DNA from: Pseudomonadota bacterium
GTDB taxonomy: Bacteria; Pseudomonadota; Alphaproteobacteria; Rhizobiales; Rhizobiaceae
Direction of reading: 5' to 3'
Assembly: GCA_023428515.1 (NCBI GenBank)
Contig: JAEYXI010000320.1
Coordinates: 1 to 18,617 of the forward strand
DNA: 18,617 nt
A program made the position numbers and the translations under genes. Below are positions 1 through 11,506 of this stretch, piece by piece. Each line of letters opens with the position of its first letter. The stretch's first letter is position 1. Under the pieces are notes generated by a model. That model did no database searches. It was not told where the DNA came from and saw only the letters and a list, made by a program, of their open reading frames with translations.

Positions 1-1
1 G

Positions 2-811
2 ATTACGATAGCAGAGGAGAGCACGTCCTGGCCCAAGGTCTCGCACCCCGTCCACGAGGGCGGGCTCGGCTTCGGCTTCAAGTGGAATATGGGCTTCATG
101 CACGACACGCTGAGCTATCTCAAACGCGAGCCGATCCACCGCCCTCACCATCACAACGAGATCACCTTCGGGCTTGTCTACGCCTTTGCGGAAAACTTCG
201 TGCTGCCGCTGTCGCACGACGAGGTGGTGCATGGAAAGGGCTCGCTGATTGCGAAGATGGCTGGTGACGACTGGCAAAAATTCGCAAATCTGCGCGCCTA
301 CTACGGCTTCATGTGGGGTTATCCTGGCAAGAAGCTCCTGTTCATGGGGCAGGAGTTCGCCCAATGGAGCGAATGGAGCGAGGAGCGATCGCTCGACTGG
401 AACCTGCTGCAATATCATCCCCACGAAGGCATGCGCCGGCTCGTGCGCGACCTGAATTTCTGTTACCGCTCCAAGCCCGCCTTGCATGCACGCGATTGCG
501 AAGGCGAGGGCTTCCGCTGGCTGATCGTCGACGACTCGGAGAATTCGGTGTTTGCCTGGCTGCGTTTGGCGCCGGGCGAGAAGCCGGTCGCGGTGATCAG
601 CAATTTCACACCGGTCTATCGCGAAAGCTATCACGTCCCCCTGCCGAACGAGGGGAAATGGCGGGAAATTCTCAATACCGATGCAGAGATCTATGGCGGC
701 AGCGGCAAGGGCAATGGCGGGCGCGTTCGGGCCGTGAACGCCGGAGGGAGCGTCTTTGCCGAGGTTACACTACCTCCGCTCGCCACGATCATGCTGGAAT
801 GGGAACAGTAG
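2..811 (+). CDS. glgB: 1,4-alpha-glucan branching enzyme GlgB, C-terminal part (5' end outside window)
   Basis: This is the C-terminal 269 residues of the glycogen branching enzyme, which cuts alpha-1,4 chains and rejoins them as alpha-1,6 branches in the cytoplasm. The reading frame is open from base 2, so the gene begins upstream of the window; family members are about 730 residues long. The visible part opens with the GH13 acid/base segment IAEEST, where the first Glu of the pair is the expected catalytic residue. It continues with the [14 protein letters not shown] block, which carries the conserved His-Asp transition-state pair, then the [12 protein letters not shown] segment, and ends in the all-beta C-terminal domain. 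It ends in TAG 11 bases before glgC, which fits one operon. No frameshift is seen. The family call is secure. Confidence 0.96.
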   Translation: MTIAEESTSWPKVSHPVHEGGLGFGFKWNMGFMHDTLSYLKREPIHRPHHHNEITFGLVYAFAENFVLPLSHDEVVHGKGSLIAKMAGDDWQKFANLRAYYGFMWGYPGKKLLFMGQEFAQWSEWSEERSLDWNLLQYHPHEGMRRLVRDLNFCYRSKPALHARDCEGEGFRWLIVDDSENSVFAWLRLAPGEKPVAVISNFTPVYRESYHVPLPNEGKWREILNTDAEIYGGSGKGNGGRVRAVNAGGSVFAEVTLPPLATIMLEWEQ

Positions 812-822
812 GGAGGGTTTCG

Positions 823-2085
823 ATGAACGAGAAGAGAATTCAGCCTCTGTCGCGCGATGCGATGGCCTATGTGCTTGCCGGCGGTCGCGGAAGCCGCCTG
901 AAGGAACTGACCGATCGAAGGGCCAAGCCTGCCGTCTATTTCGGAGGCAAGGCCCGCATCATCGATTTCGCCCTCTCCAATGCCCTGAATTCCGGTATCC
1001 GGCGGATCGGTGTCGCCACGCAATACAAAGCCCATTCACTGATCCGCCACATGCAGCGGGGCTGGAACTTCTTCCGGCCCGAACGGAACGAGAGTTTCGA
1101 CATCCTGCCAGCGTCGCAACGCGTCTCCGAAACCCAGTGGTATGAAGGCACCGCCGACGCCGTTTACCAGAACATGGACATCATCGAGGCCTATGCGCCG
1201 GAATACATGGTTATTCTCGCGGGCGATCACGTCTACAAGATGGATTACGAATACATGCTGCAGCAGCATGTGGACAGCGGCGCACATGTCACGGTCGGCT
1301 GCCTGGAAGTGCCGCGCATGGAGGCCACCGCGTTCGGCGTGATGCACGTCAACGATAGGGACGAGATCATTGCCTTCGTCGAGAAGCCGGCCGATCCGCC
1401 CGGCATCCCCGGTAACCCCGACGTTGCACTCGCATCCATGGGAATTTATGTCTTCCACACCAAATTCCTCATGGAGGCTCTCAAGCGCGATGCCGCGACC
1501 CCCGGCTCAAGCCGCGACTTCGGCAAGGATATCATCCCCTACATCGTGGAGCATGGCAAAGCTGTCGCGCACCGCTTTGCTCATTCCTGCGTGAGGTCCG
1601 ATTTTGAGCGCGAACCCTATTGGCGCGACGTGGGGACCGTAGATGCCTATTGGCAGGCAAATGTCGACCTCACCGCGGTGACGCCCGAGCTGGACATCTA
1701 TGACAAGTCCTGGCCGATCTGGACCTACGCGGAGATCACCCCGCCCGCCAAGTTCGTGCACGACGACGAGGACCGCCGGGGTTCGGCCATTTCGTCGGTG
1801 GTTTCGGGCGATTGCATCATTTCCGGGTCCACACTCTACAACAGCCTGCTCTTTACCGGAGTGCGCGCCAATTCCTATTCGCGGCTGGAAGGTGCCGTCA
1901 TCCTGCCGAACGTCCGCATCGGCCGGCGTGCGCAGCTTCGCAACGTCGTCATTGATCACGGTGTAACAATTCCCGAGGGCTTGGTCGTCGGAGAAGAGCC
2001 GGAACTCGATGCGAAGCGCTTCCGCCGGACAGAAAACGGAATTTGCCTGATCACCCAGCCGATGATCGACAAGCTGGACATCTAA
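823..2085 (+). CDS. glgC: Glucose-1-phosphate adenylyltransferase (ADP-glucose pyrophosphorylase)
   Basis: GlgC makes ADP-glucose and pyrophosphate from ATP and glucose-1-phosphate, the committed step of bacterial glycogen synthesis. The 420-residue product has the usual family length. The nucleotidyltransferase motif [13 protein letters not shown] lies at residues 18-30, followed by [19 protein letters not shown] from residue 35. [10 protein letters not shown] (133-142) holds the metal-binding Asp, and FVEKP (185-189) supplies the Lys that binds glucose-1-[13 protein letters not shown] is at 266-277, and the C-terminal part has the repetitive hydrophobic pattern of the left-handed beta-helix. 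The ATG at 823 was chosen because GGGAGGG ends five bases before it and the N-terminus matches the family; the frame is open further upstream, but that stretch is antisense-like and overlaps glgB. Activity is normally controlled allosterically (fructose-6-P or pyruvate types in this group). Confidence 0.97.
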   Translation: MNEKRIQPLSRDAMAYVLAGGRGSRLKELTDRRAKPAVYFGGKARIIDFALSNALNSGIRRIGVATQYKAHSLIRHMQRGWNFFRPERNESFDILPASQRVSETQWYEGTADAVYQNMDIIEAYAPEYMVILAGDHVYKMDYEYMLQQHVDSGAHVTVGCLEVPRMEATAFGVMHVNDRDEIIAFVEKPADPPGIPGNPDVALASMGIYVFHTKFLMEALKRDAATPGSSRDFGKDIIPYIVEHGKAVAHRFAHSCVRSDFEREPYWRDVGTVDAYWQANVDLTAVTPELDIYDKSWPIWTYAEITPPAKFVHDDEDRRGSAISSVVSGDCIISGSTLYNSLLFTGVRANSYSRLEGAVILPNVRIGRRAQLRNVVIDHGVTIPEGLVVGEEPELDAKRFRRTENGICLITQPMIDKLDI

Positions 2086-2094
2086 GTTGGACGA

Positions 2095-5173
<3,079 letters not shown>

Positions 5174-5174
<1 letters not shown>

Positions 5175-7201
5175 TGACGAGCGGGCCGGCGGCTGCGACC
5201 GAGCCGCGATTTGGCGCGCATGTCTGTGCGGATGGCGTCCGCTTTGCCGTTTGGTCGGGGGCTGCTTCCCGCGTCTGGGTCTCGATCTTCGATGCCAGGG
5301 GAAGCCGTGAGCTCGACAGGATCGATCTCACACCAGGGAGCGGGGGCGTCGTCTCGGGTGTTGTGCCGGGCCTGAAGGAAGGCGCTCGCTACGGTTTTCG
5401 CGCTGATGGGGAATATGCGCCGGAGCGTGGCTTGTGGTTCGATCCCGACAAGCTGCTCGTCGACCCTTATGCCATTGCGATAGACCGCCGCTATGTCTAC
5501 GACCGCGGCCTCTCTGCAAGGCGTGGTGAGGGTGGCGATACCGCCCCGCTGATGCCGAAAACAATCGCCACCGCATTGCCGGAGCCTGTTCCACACCAGC
5601 CGCCTCTCTTCCGGCCCGGCGGGCTGGTCTATGAGCTGAATGTCCGCGCATTCTCCATGCTGCATCCGACTGTTCCGAAGCGGGTGAGGGGGACGGTGGC
5701 GGCGCTTCGTCATCCCGCCGTCATCGAGCACCTCCAGAAACTCGGTGTTTCGGCGGTGGAGCTGATGCCGGTGACAGCATGGATCGACGAAAGGCACTTG
5801 CCGCCGCTCGGGCTGACCAACGCCTGGGGCTACAACCCTGTGACCTTCATGGTGCTTGATCCCCGGTTGGCGCCGGGCGGGCTGGCGGAGCTGAGGGATA
5901 CGGTTACGGCGTTGCGCGAGGCGGGCATAGGCACGATCCTCGACCTCGTCTTCAACCACACCGGCGAGAGCGACCTGTTCGGGCCGACGCTGTCGCTGCG
6001 CGGCCTCGATGCAGGCACCTACTACCGCCACCGCGAAGACGGTTCGCTGGTCAACGATACCGGCACCGGCAACACGATCGACTGTAGCCAGCCGGTCGTG
6101 CAGGGGCTGATCCTCGATACGCTCAGGCATTTCGTGCTTCAAGCCGGCGTCGACGGCTTCCGCTTCGACCTTGCCACGATCCTTGGGCGACCGGCGGACG
6201 GCTTCGATCCGCAGGCGCCGCTGCTTGCCGCGATTGGGGCAGACCCGGTACTTGCTGATCGAGTCATGATCGCCGAGCCGTGGGATATCGGGCCGGGTGG
6301 ATATCAACTCGGCAATTTCCCGGAAAATTTCCTCGAATGGAACGACCGCTACCGCGACGACGTCAGGCGTTTCTGGCGAGGCGATCCCGGTACGATCGGC
6401 GCGCTGGCGACGCGGCTTGCCGGTTCCTCGGATATCTTTCAGCGAAACGGCGCCCTGCAGACGCGCACAGTGAACTTCATCGCCGCTCATGACGGCATGA
6501 CGCTGGCAGACGTCGTCGCCTATGGGAGAAAGCACAACGAGGCCAATGGCGAGGACAATCGCGACGGCCACGGCGAGAATTTCTCCTGGAATAGTGGCGT
6601 CGAGGGGCCGAGTACCGACCAGGAGATAAAGGCACGGCGTGAGCGTGACATACGCGCGCTGCTGGCGACGCTCTTCATGTCCCGCGGCACGATCATGCTG
6701 ACGGCGGGCGACGAGTTCGGCCGCACGCAGAAGGGCAACAACAATGCCTATGCGCAGGACAACGAGCTGACATGGGTCGATTGGGCCGCGCGAGACCGGG
6801 CGCTGGAGGCGTATGCCTTTGCGCTGGCCGCGATCCGTAAAGCTGCCCCGTCGCTTGCCGAAACAGCATTCCTGACCGGCGACGCAGTCGACGACATTCC
6901 TGACGTGACTTGGCTGGACGAGACGGGCCAGCCGCTCCGCACGGAACAATGGACCGATCCGGAGCGAAAACGCCTGTCGATGGTGCTCGCAGGCGGCATC
7001 GCGCGAGGCGGTCGTCTCGCAGTCATGATCAACGGCGACCGTCGTGGGCTTTCCTTCTCGCTGCCATTGCGCGATGAATTCTGGTGGAAGCTGCTTCTGC
7101 CTAGGGAACAGGAGCCGGGAGAAGGAAACTGGATGGTTGCCGGCCGCACGATCGCTCTGGCGGTCGAGGAGGCGTCCGGCGAGACAAGGGGCGGGCGATG
7201 A
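5174..7201 (+). CDS. glgX: Glycogen debranching enzyme GlgX (GH13 isoamylase type)
   Basis: GlgX hydrolyses alpha-1,6 branches of phosphorylase-trimmed glycogen, releasing short malto-oligosaccharides. The 675-residue protein starts with an N-terminal beta-sandwich (CBM48-like, about residues 10-110), followed by a GH13 barrel. Family landmarks are YELNVRAF (153-160), ILDLVFNHTGE (255-265) and GVDGFRFDLA (325-334, nucleophile Asp332). They continue with MIAEPWDIGPGGYQLGNFP (365-383, acid/base Glu368) and FIAAHDGMTL (435-444, Asp440). All three catalytic acids are present. The start overlaps the pgm stop as ATGA, and the stop overlaps the start of the next gene the same way. An isoamylase-like activity is the only close alternative, and operon context favours GlgX. 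Confidence 0.95.
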
Positions 7202-8832
7202 GTGAGGCGGGGCGCAACCCGGACTGGTGGCGTGGCTCGGTGACCTATCAGGTCTATCCGCGCTCCTTCCAGGATACGACTGGCGACGGCAGCGGCGACC
7301 TCAAGGGGATCACGCAGCGCATCGGCCAGATCGCATCGCTTGGCGTCGACGCGATCTGGCTGTCGCCCTTCTTCAAGTCGCCGATGGCCGACATGGGCTA
7401 TGACGTCCAGGACTACCGCGCGGTCGATCCGATGTTCGGCACGCTGGAGGATTTCGACGCGCTGGTGGCCGAGGCGCACCGGCAAGGGCTGAAAGTCATC
7501 ATCGACCAAGTGCTGTCGCACACGTCGGACAGGCATCCCTGGTTCGTGGAAAGCAGGGCCGATCGCACCAACGCCAAGGCCGACTGGTATGTCTGGGCCG
7601 ACGCGAAGCCTGACGGGACGGCGCCGAACAACTGGCTCTCGGTGTTCGGCGGATCGTCGTGGGAATGGGATTCGGTGCGGCGGCAATATTACCTGCACAA
7701 CTTCCTTGCCGCGCAGCCCGACCTCAACTTCCACAATCCGGAGGTCCTGGATGCGCTGCTCGACGCGGTGCGTTTCTGGCTGGAGCGGGGCGTGGATGGG
7801 TTCCGGCTCGACACGGTGAACTACTATTTCCACGATCGCTGGCTGCGGAACAATCCGCCGCTTGACGAAGCCATGTCCGGCGCCATCACGGCGACCAATC
7901 CGTACATGTACCAGTCGCATCTCTTCGACAAGACACAGGCCCAGAACCTCTATTTCCTGAAGCGGTTTCGCGCGTTGCTTAACGAATACGAAGCGCGCGC
8001 ATCGATCGGCGAGATCGGCGACGAAAGCCGCTCGCTGCAAACCCTCGCCGCCTACGTAAGCGGCGGGGACAAGCTGCATATGTGCTACACGTTCGACCTG
8101 CTTGGCCCGCAATTCTCCGCCGCGCATGTGCGGGGCTGCGTTGAAGCGTTCGAGAACAACGTCAAGGACGGCTGGGTCTGCTGGGCATTCTCCAACCATG
8201 ACGTCGTGCGCCATGTCTCGCGATGGGTGCGGCTCGGCGAGGATTTCGACGCGGTCGCAAAATTCGCGATCACGCTGCTCGCCAGCCTGCGTGGCTCGAT
8301 CTGCCTCTACCAGGGCGAAGAGCTGGGCCTGACCGAAGCCGAGATCGCCTTCGAAGACCTGCGCGATCCCTACGGCATAAGGTTCTGGCCGGGCTTCAAG
8401 GGTAGGGACGGCTGCCGCACACCCATTCCGTGGGAGGTCGAAAAGCCGAATGTCGGCTTCTCGACCGGAAAGCCGTGGCTGCCCATCCCACCGGAGCATC
8501 GTAGCCGGGCGGCTGATGTGCAGTGGGGCGAGCCGAACTCAGTGCTCTCGCGCTATCGCGCCGTGCTGGCGCTGAGGAAACGCCATGCCTCGCTGGCGCG
8601 CGGCTCGATCGCCTTCATCGACGGGCAGGATGACGTGCTTGCCTTCTTCCGCGAGGCGAATGCCGAACGGCTTATCTGCGTGTTCAATTTCGCGCGGGAA
8701 GAGCGTCGCTGGACGCTGCCGTCAGGCATACTGATCTTCGAGGAGGTCGAATTCCCCGAGCGCAACGCAAGGCTCGACGGGCTCGCCATCACGTTGCAGC
8801 CGCTCGGCTGTTTCATCGGACGCGTACTCTGA
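7198..8832 (+). CDS. Alpha-glucosidase, GH13 family (oligosaccharide hydrolase)
   Basis: This 544-residue protein is a GH13 alpha-glucosidase of the oligo-1,6-glucosidase/AglA type, expected to remove terminal glucose from short alpha-glucosides in the cytoplasm. Family motifs are TYQVYPRSFQDTTGDGSGDL (16-35), IWLSPFFKSPMADMGYDV (53-70), GVDGFRLDTVNYYFHD (198-213, nucleophile Asp205), GEIGDE (271-276, acid/base Glu272) and FSNHD (331-335, Asp335). The VNYYFHD and GEIGDE forms resemble alphaproteobacterial and Halomonas alpha-glucosidases (GH13_23 as I recall them). It starts inside the glgX stop codon (ATGA overlap), so it is probably co-translated and may process the oligosaccharides that GlgX releases. 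Linkage preference (alpha-1,4, alpha-1,6, maltose or sucrose) cannot be told from the sequence. It has no signal peptide and is the last gene of the plus-strand operon. Confidence 0.9.
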   Translation: MSEAGRNPDWWRGSVTYQVYPRSFQDTTGDGSGDLKGITQRIGQIASLGVDAIWLSPFFKSPMADMGYDVQDYRAVDPMFGTLEDFDALVAEAHRQGLKVIIDQVLSHTSDRHPWFVESRADRTNAKADWYVWADAKPDGTAPNNWLSVFGGSSWEWDSVRRQYYLHNFLAAQPDLNFHNPEVLDALLDAVRFWLERGVDGFRLDTVNYYFHDRWLRNNPPLDEAMSGAITATNPYMYQSHLFDKTQAQNLYFLKRFRALLNEYEARASIGEIGDESRSLQTLAAYVSGGDKLHMCYTFDLLGPQFSAAHVRGCVEAFENNVKDGWVCWAFSNHDVVRHVSRWVRLGEDFDAVAKFAITLLASLRGSICLYQGEELGLTEAEIAFEDLRDPYGIRFWPGFKGRDGCRTPIPWEVEKPNVGFSTGKPWLPIPPEHRSRAADVQWGEPNSVLSRYRAVLALRKRHASLARGSIAFIDGQDDVLAFFREANAERLICVFNFAREERRWTLPSGILIFEEVEFPERNARLDGLAITLQPLGCFIGRVL

Positions 8833-8854
8833 TGGAGCGCAGGTACCGATCAGA
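8828..8854. repeat. Short inverted repeat spanning the two convergent stop codons
   Basis: TCTGAT (8828-8833) is the reverse complement of ATCAGA (8849-8854), with 15 bases between. The arms contain the TGA stops of the alpha-glucosidase (plus) and the lactonase (minus), so three of the six paired bases follow automatically from two facing TGA codons. The loop contains the palindrome GGTACC. There is no T-tract and the stem is weak, so the support for a bidirectional terminator is poor. It is recorded because it is the only structure in the 17-base gap between the two operons. Confidence 0.25.
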
Positions 8855-9689
8855 CGAAACCCAGCGAAGACAGGTCGATCTCGGTGATGTGCCAGCGGCC
8901 GAGATTGGCCGTGTAGAGCTTGTCGCCCTTGAAGGCGATGTTGGTTGGGTGTGCGATCGTTGTCGCTGCCGGGTCTTCGATCAGGATTTCGAGACCTGCA
9001 CCTTCGCGCCAGCGATAGATGCGGCTCGGCTCATAGCAGGAAATGAACAGGGTGCCATCAGAGGCGAAGGCTAGGCCGTCGGGGACGTTGTGAACCCCTT
9101 CGATGACCACCTGCTTTGGCCCCGCCGAGCCGTCCTCGAGGATCGGCACGTAGCTGATGCAGGGGGCGTCGCTCTCGACCACGTAGAGCCCGGCGCTGTT
9201 AGACGCCATGGCCATGCCGTTGGCGAAGGACATGCGGTCGCGGCACCACAGGCCGCCTTCGCTGGTCTTCAGATCGTAGCGGAAGACGCCGGAGCGATTG
9301 TCCTCGCCGACGCTGTCCGACACGTAGAGCCAGCCGTTCTTCTCGTCGATGACAGGAAAATTCGGCACGCGGATGCCGGATGCTGCGAAACGCTCCATGC
9401 GCCCGGATGCGGCATCCCACCGGAAAACCGCCGCGTGCTTGAGATCGCACACGAAACAATTGCCTGAACTGTCGAAGGCGATGCCGAGGAGGAAGCCGCC
9501 GGTGCTGCCCATGCGCTCGACCGAACTGCCGTCGGCGGAAAGGCGCAGCAGATCGCCGGTCTCGGTGCCGCACCATATCGAATCGTCGCTGTGGATCGCG
9601 ACGCATTCAGGATGGGCAACACGGGGGTCGGTGAAGATGCCGTCGAAAAAGACCCGCGCGGCAGACATATCGAGCAACGGTTTTGCCAT
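8850..9689 (-). CDS. SMP-30/gluconolactonase family lactonase
   Basis: The 279-residue protein is a six-bladed beta-propeller of the SMP-30/gluconolactonase/LRE family, which hydrolyses sugar lactones to aldonic acids with a divalent metal. The expected metal ligands all appear: Glu28 in HPECVA, Asn110 in VPNFPV, Asn157 in FANGMAM and Asp204 in VPDGLAF. Repeated propeller-blade strands (GWLYVSDS, GLYVVES, GTLFISCYE) are visible. There is no clear signal peptide, so the enzyme is probably cytoplasmic. The frame is open to 10013, but that extension is arginine-rich antisense-like sequence. ATG 9689 was chosen because GGGAGG lies eight bases upstream; ATG 9695 is in frame but only two bases from that site. 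It is the last gene of the minus-strand operon, 29 bases after the CoA-transferase-like gene. The substrate lactone is unknown; a link to the SDR four genes upstream is likely. Confidence 0.88.
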   Translation of the reverse strand: MAKPLLDMSAARVFFDGIFTDPRVAHPECVAIHSDDSIWCGTETGDLLRLSADGSSVERMGSTGGFLLGIAFDSSGNCFVCDLKHAAVFRWDAASGRMERFAASGIRVPNFPVIDEKNGWLYVSDSVGEDNRSGVFRYDLKTSEGGLWCRDRMSFANGMAMASNSAGLYVVESDAPCISYVPILEDGSAGPKQVVIEGVHNVPDGLAFASDGTLFISCYEPSRIYRWREGAGLEILIEDPAATTIAHPTNIAFKGDKLYTANLGRWHITEIDLSSLGFV

Positions 9690-9697
9690 GGACATCA

Positions 9698-9703
9698 CCT
9701 CCC
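9698..9703 (-). promoter_or_regulatory. Shine-Dalgarno site of the lactonase gene
   Basis: GGGAGG on the minus strand lies in the short gap after the CoA-transferase-like gene. It is eight bases from ATG 9689 but only two from ATG 9695, so it decides the start in favour of 9689. Confidence 0.7.
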
Positions 9704-9718
9704 TATCCAGCCGGCCCG

Positions 9719-11506
9719 CTATTTCGAGGCCGCGATGCAGCGTTCGACCGCAGACCGGTCGGCGTTCAGGATTTCGGCAATCAGGGCGCCGCGTTCCTTG
9801 GCGCTGACGAACTCCAGCCGGCGCAGGCCTAGCGGGTCGATCCGTTCGCGCAGGACGGCGAGCGTCTCGGCGGAGGGCAGGGCGGTCTCGCGGCAGTCCG
9901 TACTGAACGTCACCGCAAAGCCGGTGGCATCCTTGATCTGGTCGCGCGTGACTCCCGGCATAGTTTCGACGACGACGAGTTCGCGCGTCGATGGATCGAG
10001 CTCGAAGACGCAAAGGTCGGTGATCACAAGCGCCCGGCCTGTGCGATAGCCATGCGGCTCGCGCTCGGCCGGCGTCAGCAGCCCGCGCGCCGAACTGGCG
10101 GTTTCGACAGCGTCGACAACCGACAGCGGTGAATGCCTGGTGATGTAGAGCAGATAATCACGGTGCATGTTGGCGACATCGGCCATGCCACCCTGTCCGG
10201 GCAGGCGTATGATGCCACCGCTAGGTTTGCGCAGTGCGATGGTGTTGACGCGGCCACGGCGATCGACCTGGGCCGCCGCGACGATTTCGTGGGTCACCGC
10301 GCCGGGCTGGTAGTAGGTCGAATAGGTATCGTCGCCACCGGCATGCGCGACGGCCGTTTCCGCGTCGAGGCTTTCAATCAGCGACAGGATCATCGGGCTC
10401 GGCGCGATGTCGAGATGGCCGCACGACAGGGTCGTGATGATCATGTCGGGCGCGTGGGTCGCCTTCGCCAGCCGGTAGGCGACGTTGGCGAGCGGCGAGA
10501 CGGCGCCGGCGCTGGCGAAGCTGTCATTGCCGAGTTCAGCCGCGATGCGCGTGGCGATGATCTCATCGATCGAGGCATCTGCACCCTCTCGCGCGACCGC
10601 AGGGATAGAGAGTACTGAAGCCGTATCGGCGCTGACCTTCGCGGCTTTACGGACGATCTCCGGAACCCCCTCAGCCGGTATGGCCAGGCTATCGCTCAGA
10701 GGCGTTTCCCTGGAGGCAAAGGCATCAGACAGCACCTGGTAGTCTGTCACGTAGAAGGGCAGGCAGGATGTCGGATAGGCACCGCCTGGCGCGAGCGCGA
10801 TGGCGGACACCTGGTTGCGGGTCAGGATACTCTGGCGGCCGTCATTACTGAGCGCGCCGACCGGAACGATCTCCTCGACGGTGACCAGCACCTGGCGGGC
10901 CGCGCCGACCATGGCGTAGTCGAGGGCGCGAGGTCCCAGGATCTGCACATTGCCGCTCTCGTCGGCGCGCTGAGCATGCAGCACGAGCGTGTCGATGTGC
11001 AGGGCGGGAATGACGCCGATGTCGCTGCCGCTGACGGGATCGCGAACGATCTTCGCTTGCGGCATCCGGACCATCATGTCCGATCCCTCGGGAAGCTGGA
11101 ACGGCATCGACGGCAGGTTCTGCTGCGCCGCGCGCAGAGCCTGGATCATGGCGAGCGCGGTCCAGTCGCGCACGGGCAAAGCGCTCGTTTCAGCAGCCGT
11201 GCGGAAGCGTGACGGTAGGCCGAAAATATCGAGGCTGGAGAAGCAGATGTCGATCTCCGCGACAGCCTCGGCTTCGAGAAGTAGCTCGAGCGGCAGGCCG
11301 CCCGCCCAGGAGATATAGCGCAAATTGTTGACGCCGCTTCGGCCGATGGCGCGCAGCAAGGCGATAGGCAACCGCGCGAAATGATGGCCTCCGACGCCGA
11401 AACTGTCGCCTGAGCGAACCATGGCGGCCAGTTGATCGACCTCTACGAACTTTGGCCGGTGCGGCTTGACGAGTGAGCGGATGGCGCGGTCGGCTTGAGC
11501 GGTCAT
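9719..11506 (-). CDS. Single-chain family I CoA-transferase-fold protein (fused alpha and beta halves; glutaconate CoA-transferase/IpdAB-like)
   Basis: This 595-residue protein joins two CoA-transferase family I domains that are often separate alpha and beta subunits. The alpha half (about 1-300) has GDSFGVGGHHFARLP (33-47), LPSMPF (131-136), DESGNVQILG (182-191) and VTVEEIVPVG (209-218). The beta half (about 310-595) has the EIIATRIAAEL helix (315-325), SPLANVAYRLAKATHAPDM (337-355), GRVNTIA (418-424), RLPGQGG (434-440) and GYRTGRALVITDLCVFELDP (486-505). These fit glutaconate CoA-transferase GctAB and the steroid ring-cleaving hydrolase IpdAB better than acetate CoA-transferases. Where GctB-type proteins have their catalytic Glu just after THAPxx, this protein reads TLSCG (359-363). 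That alignment is from memory, so transferase activity is uncertain and hydrolase or lyase activity is possible. The start ATG overlaps the mutarotase-like stop (ATGA); upstream open frame was ignored. Confidence 0.85.
   Translation of the reverse strand: MTAQADRAIRSLVKPHRPKFVEVDQLAAMVRSGDSFGVGGHHFARLPIALLRAIGRSGVNNLRYISWAGGLPLELLLEAEAVAEIDICFSSLDIFGLPSRFRTAAETSALPVRDWTALAMIQALRAAQQNLPSMPFQLPEGSDMMVRMPQAKIVRDPVSGSDIGVIPALHIDTLVLHAQRADESGNVQILGPRALDYAMVGAARQVLVTVEEIVPVGALSNDGRQSILTRNQVSAIALAPGGAYPTSCLPFYVTDYQVLSDAFASRETPLSDSLAIPAEGVPEIVRKAAKVSADTASVLSIPAVAREGADASIDEIIATRIAAELGNDSFASAGAVSPLANVAYRLAKATHAPDMIITTLSCGHLDIAPSPMILSLIESLDAETAVAHAGGDDTYSTYYQPGAVTHEIVAAAQVDRRGRVNTIALRKPSGGIIRLPGQGGMADVANMHRDYLLYITRHSPLSVVDAVETASSARGLLTPAEREPHGYRTGRALVITDLCVFELDPSTRELVVVETMPGVTRDQIKDATGFAVTFSTDCRETALPSAETLAVLRERIDPLGLRRLEFVSAKERGALIAEILNADRSAVERCIAASK

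Noticed and set aside
313..822. Upstream open extension of the glgC frame, 170 codons
   Set aside because: It overlaps the real C-terminus of glgB in another frame; glgC has a good ribosome site and family-typical N-terminus at 823.
8828..8854. Rho-independent bidirectional terminator
   Set aside because: The stem is only six base pairs, half of it explained by facing TGA codons, with a 15-base loop and no T-tract.
9690..10013. N-terminal extension of the lactonase frame
   Set aside because: The extra 108 residues are arginine-rich out-of-frame translation of the CoA-transferase-like gene; the ribosome site points to 9689.
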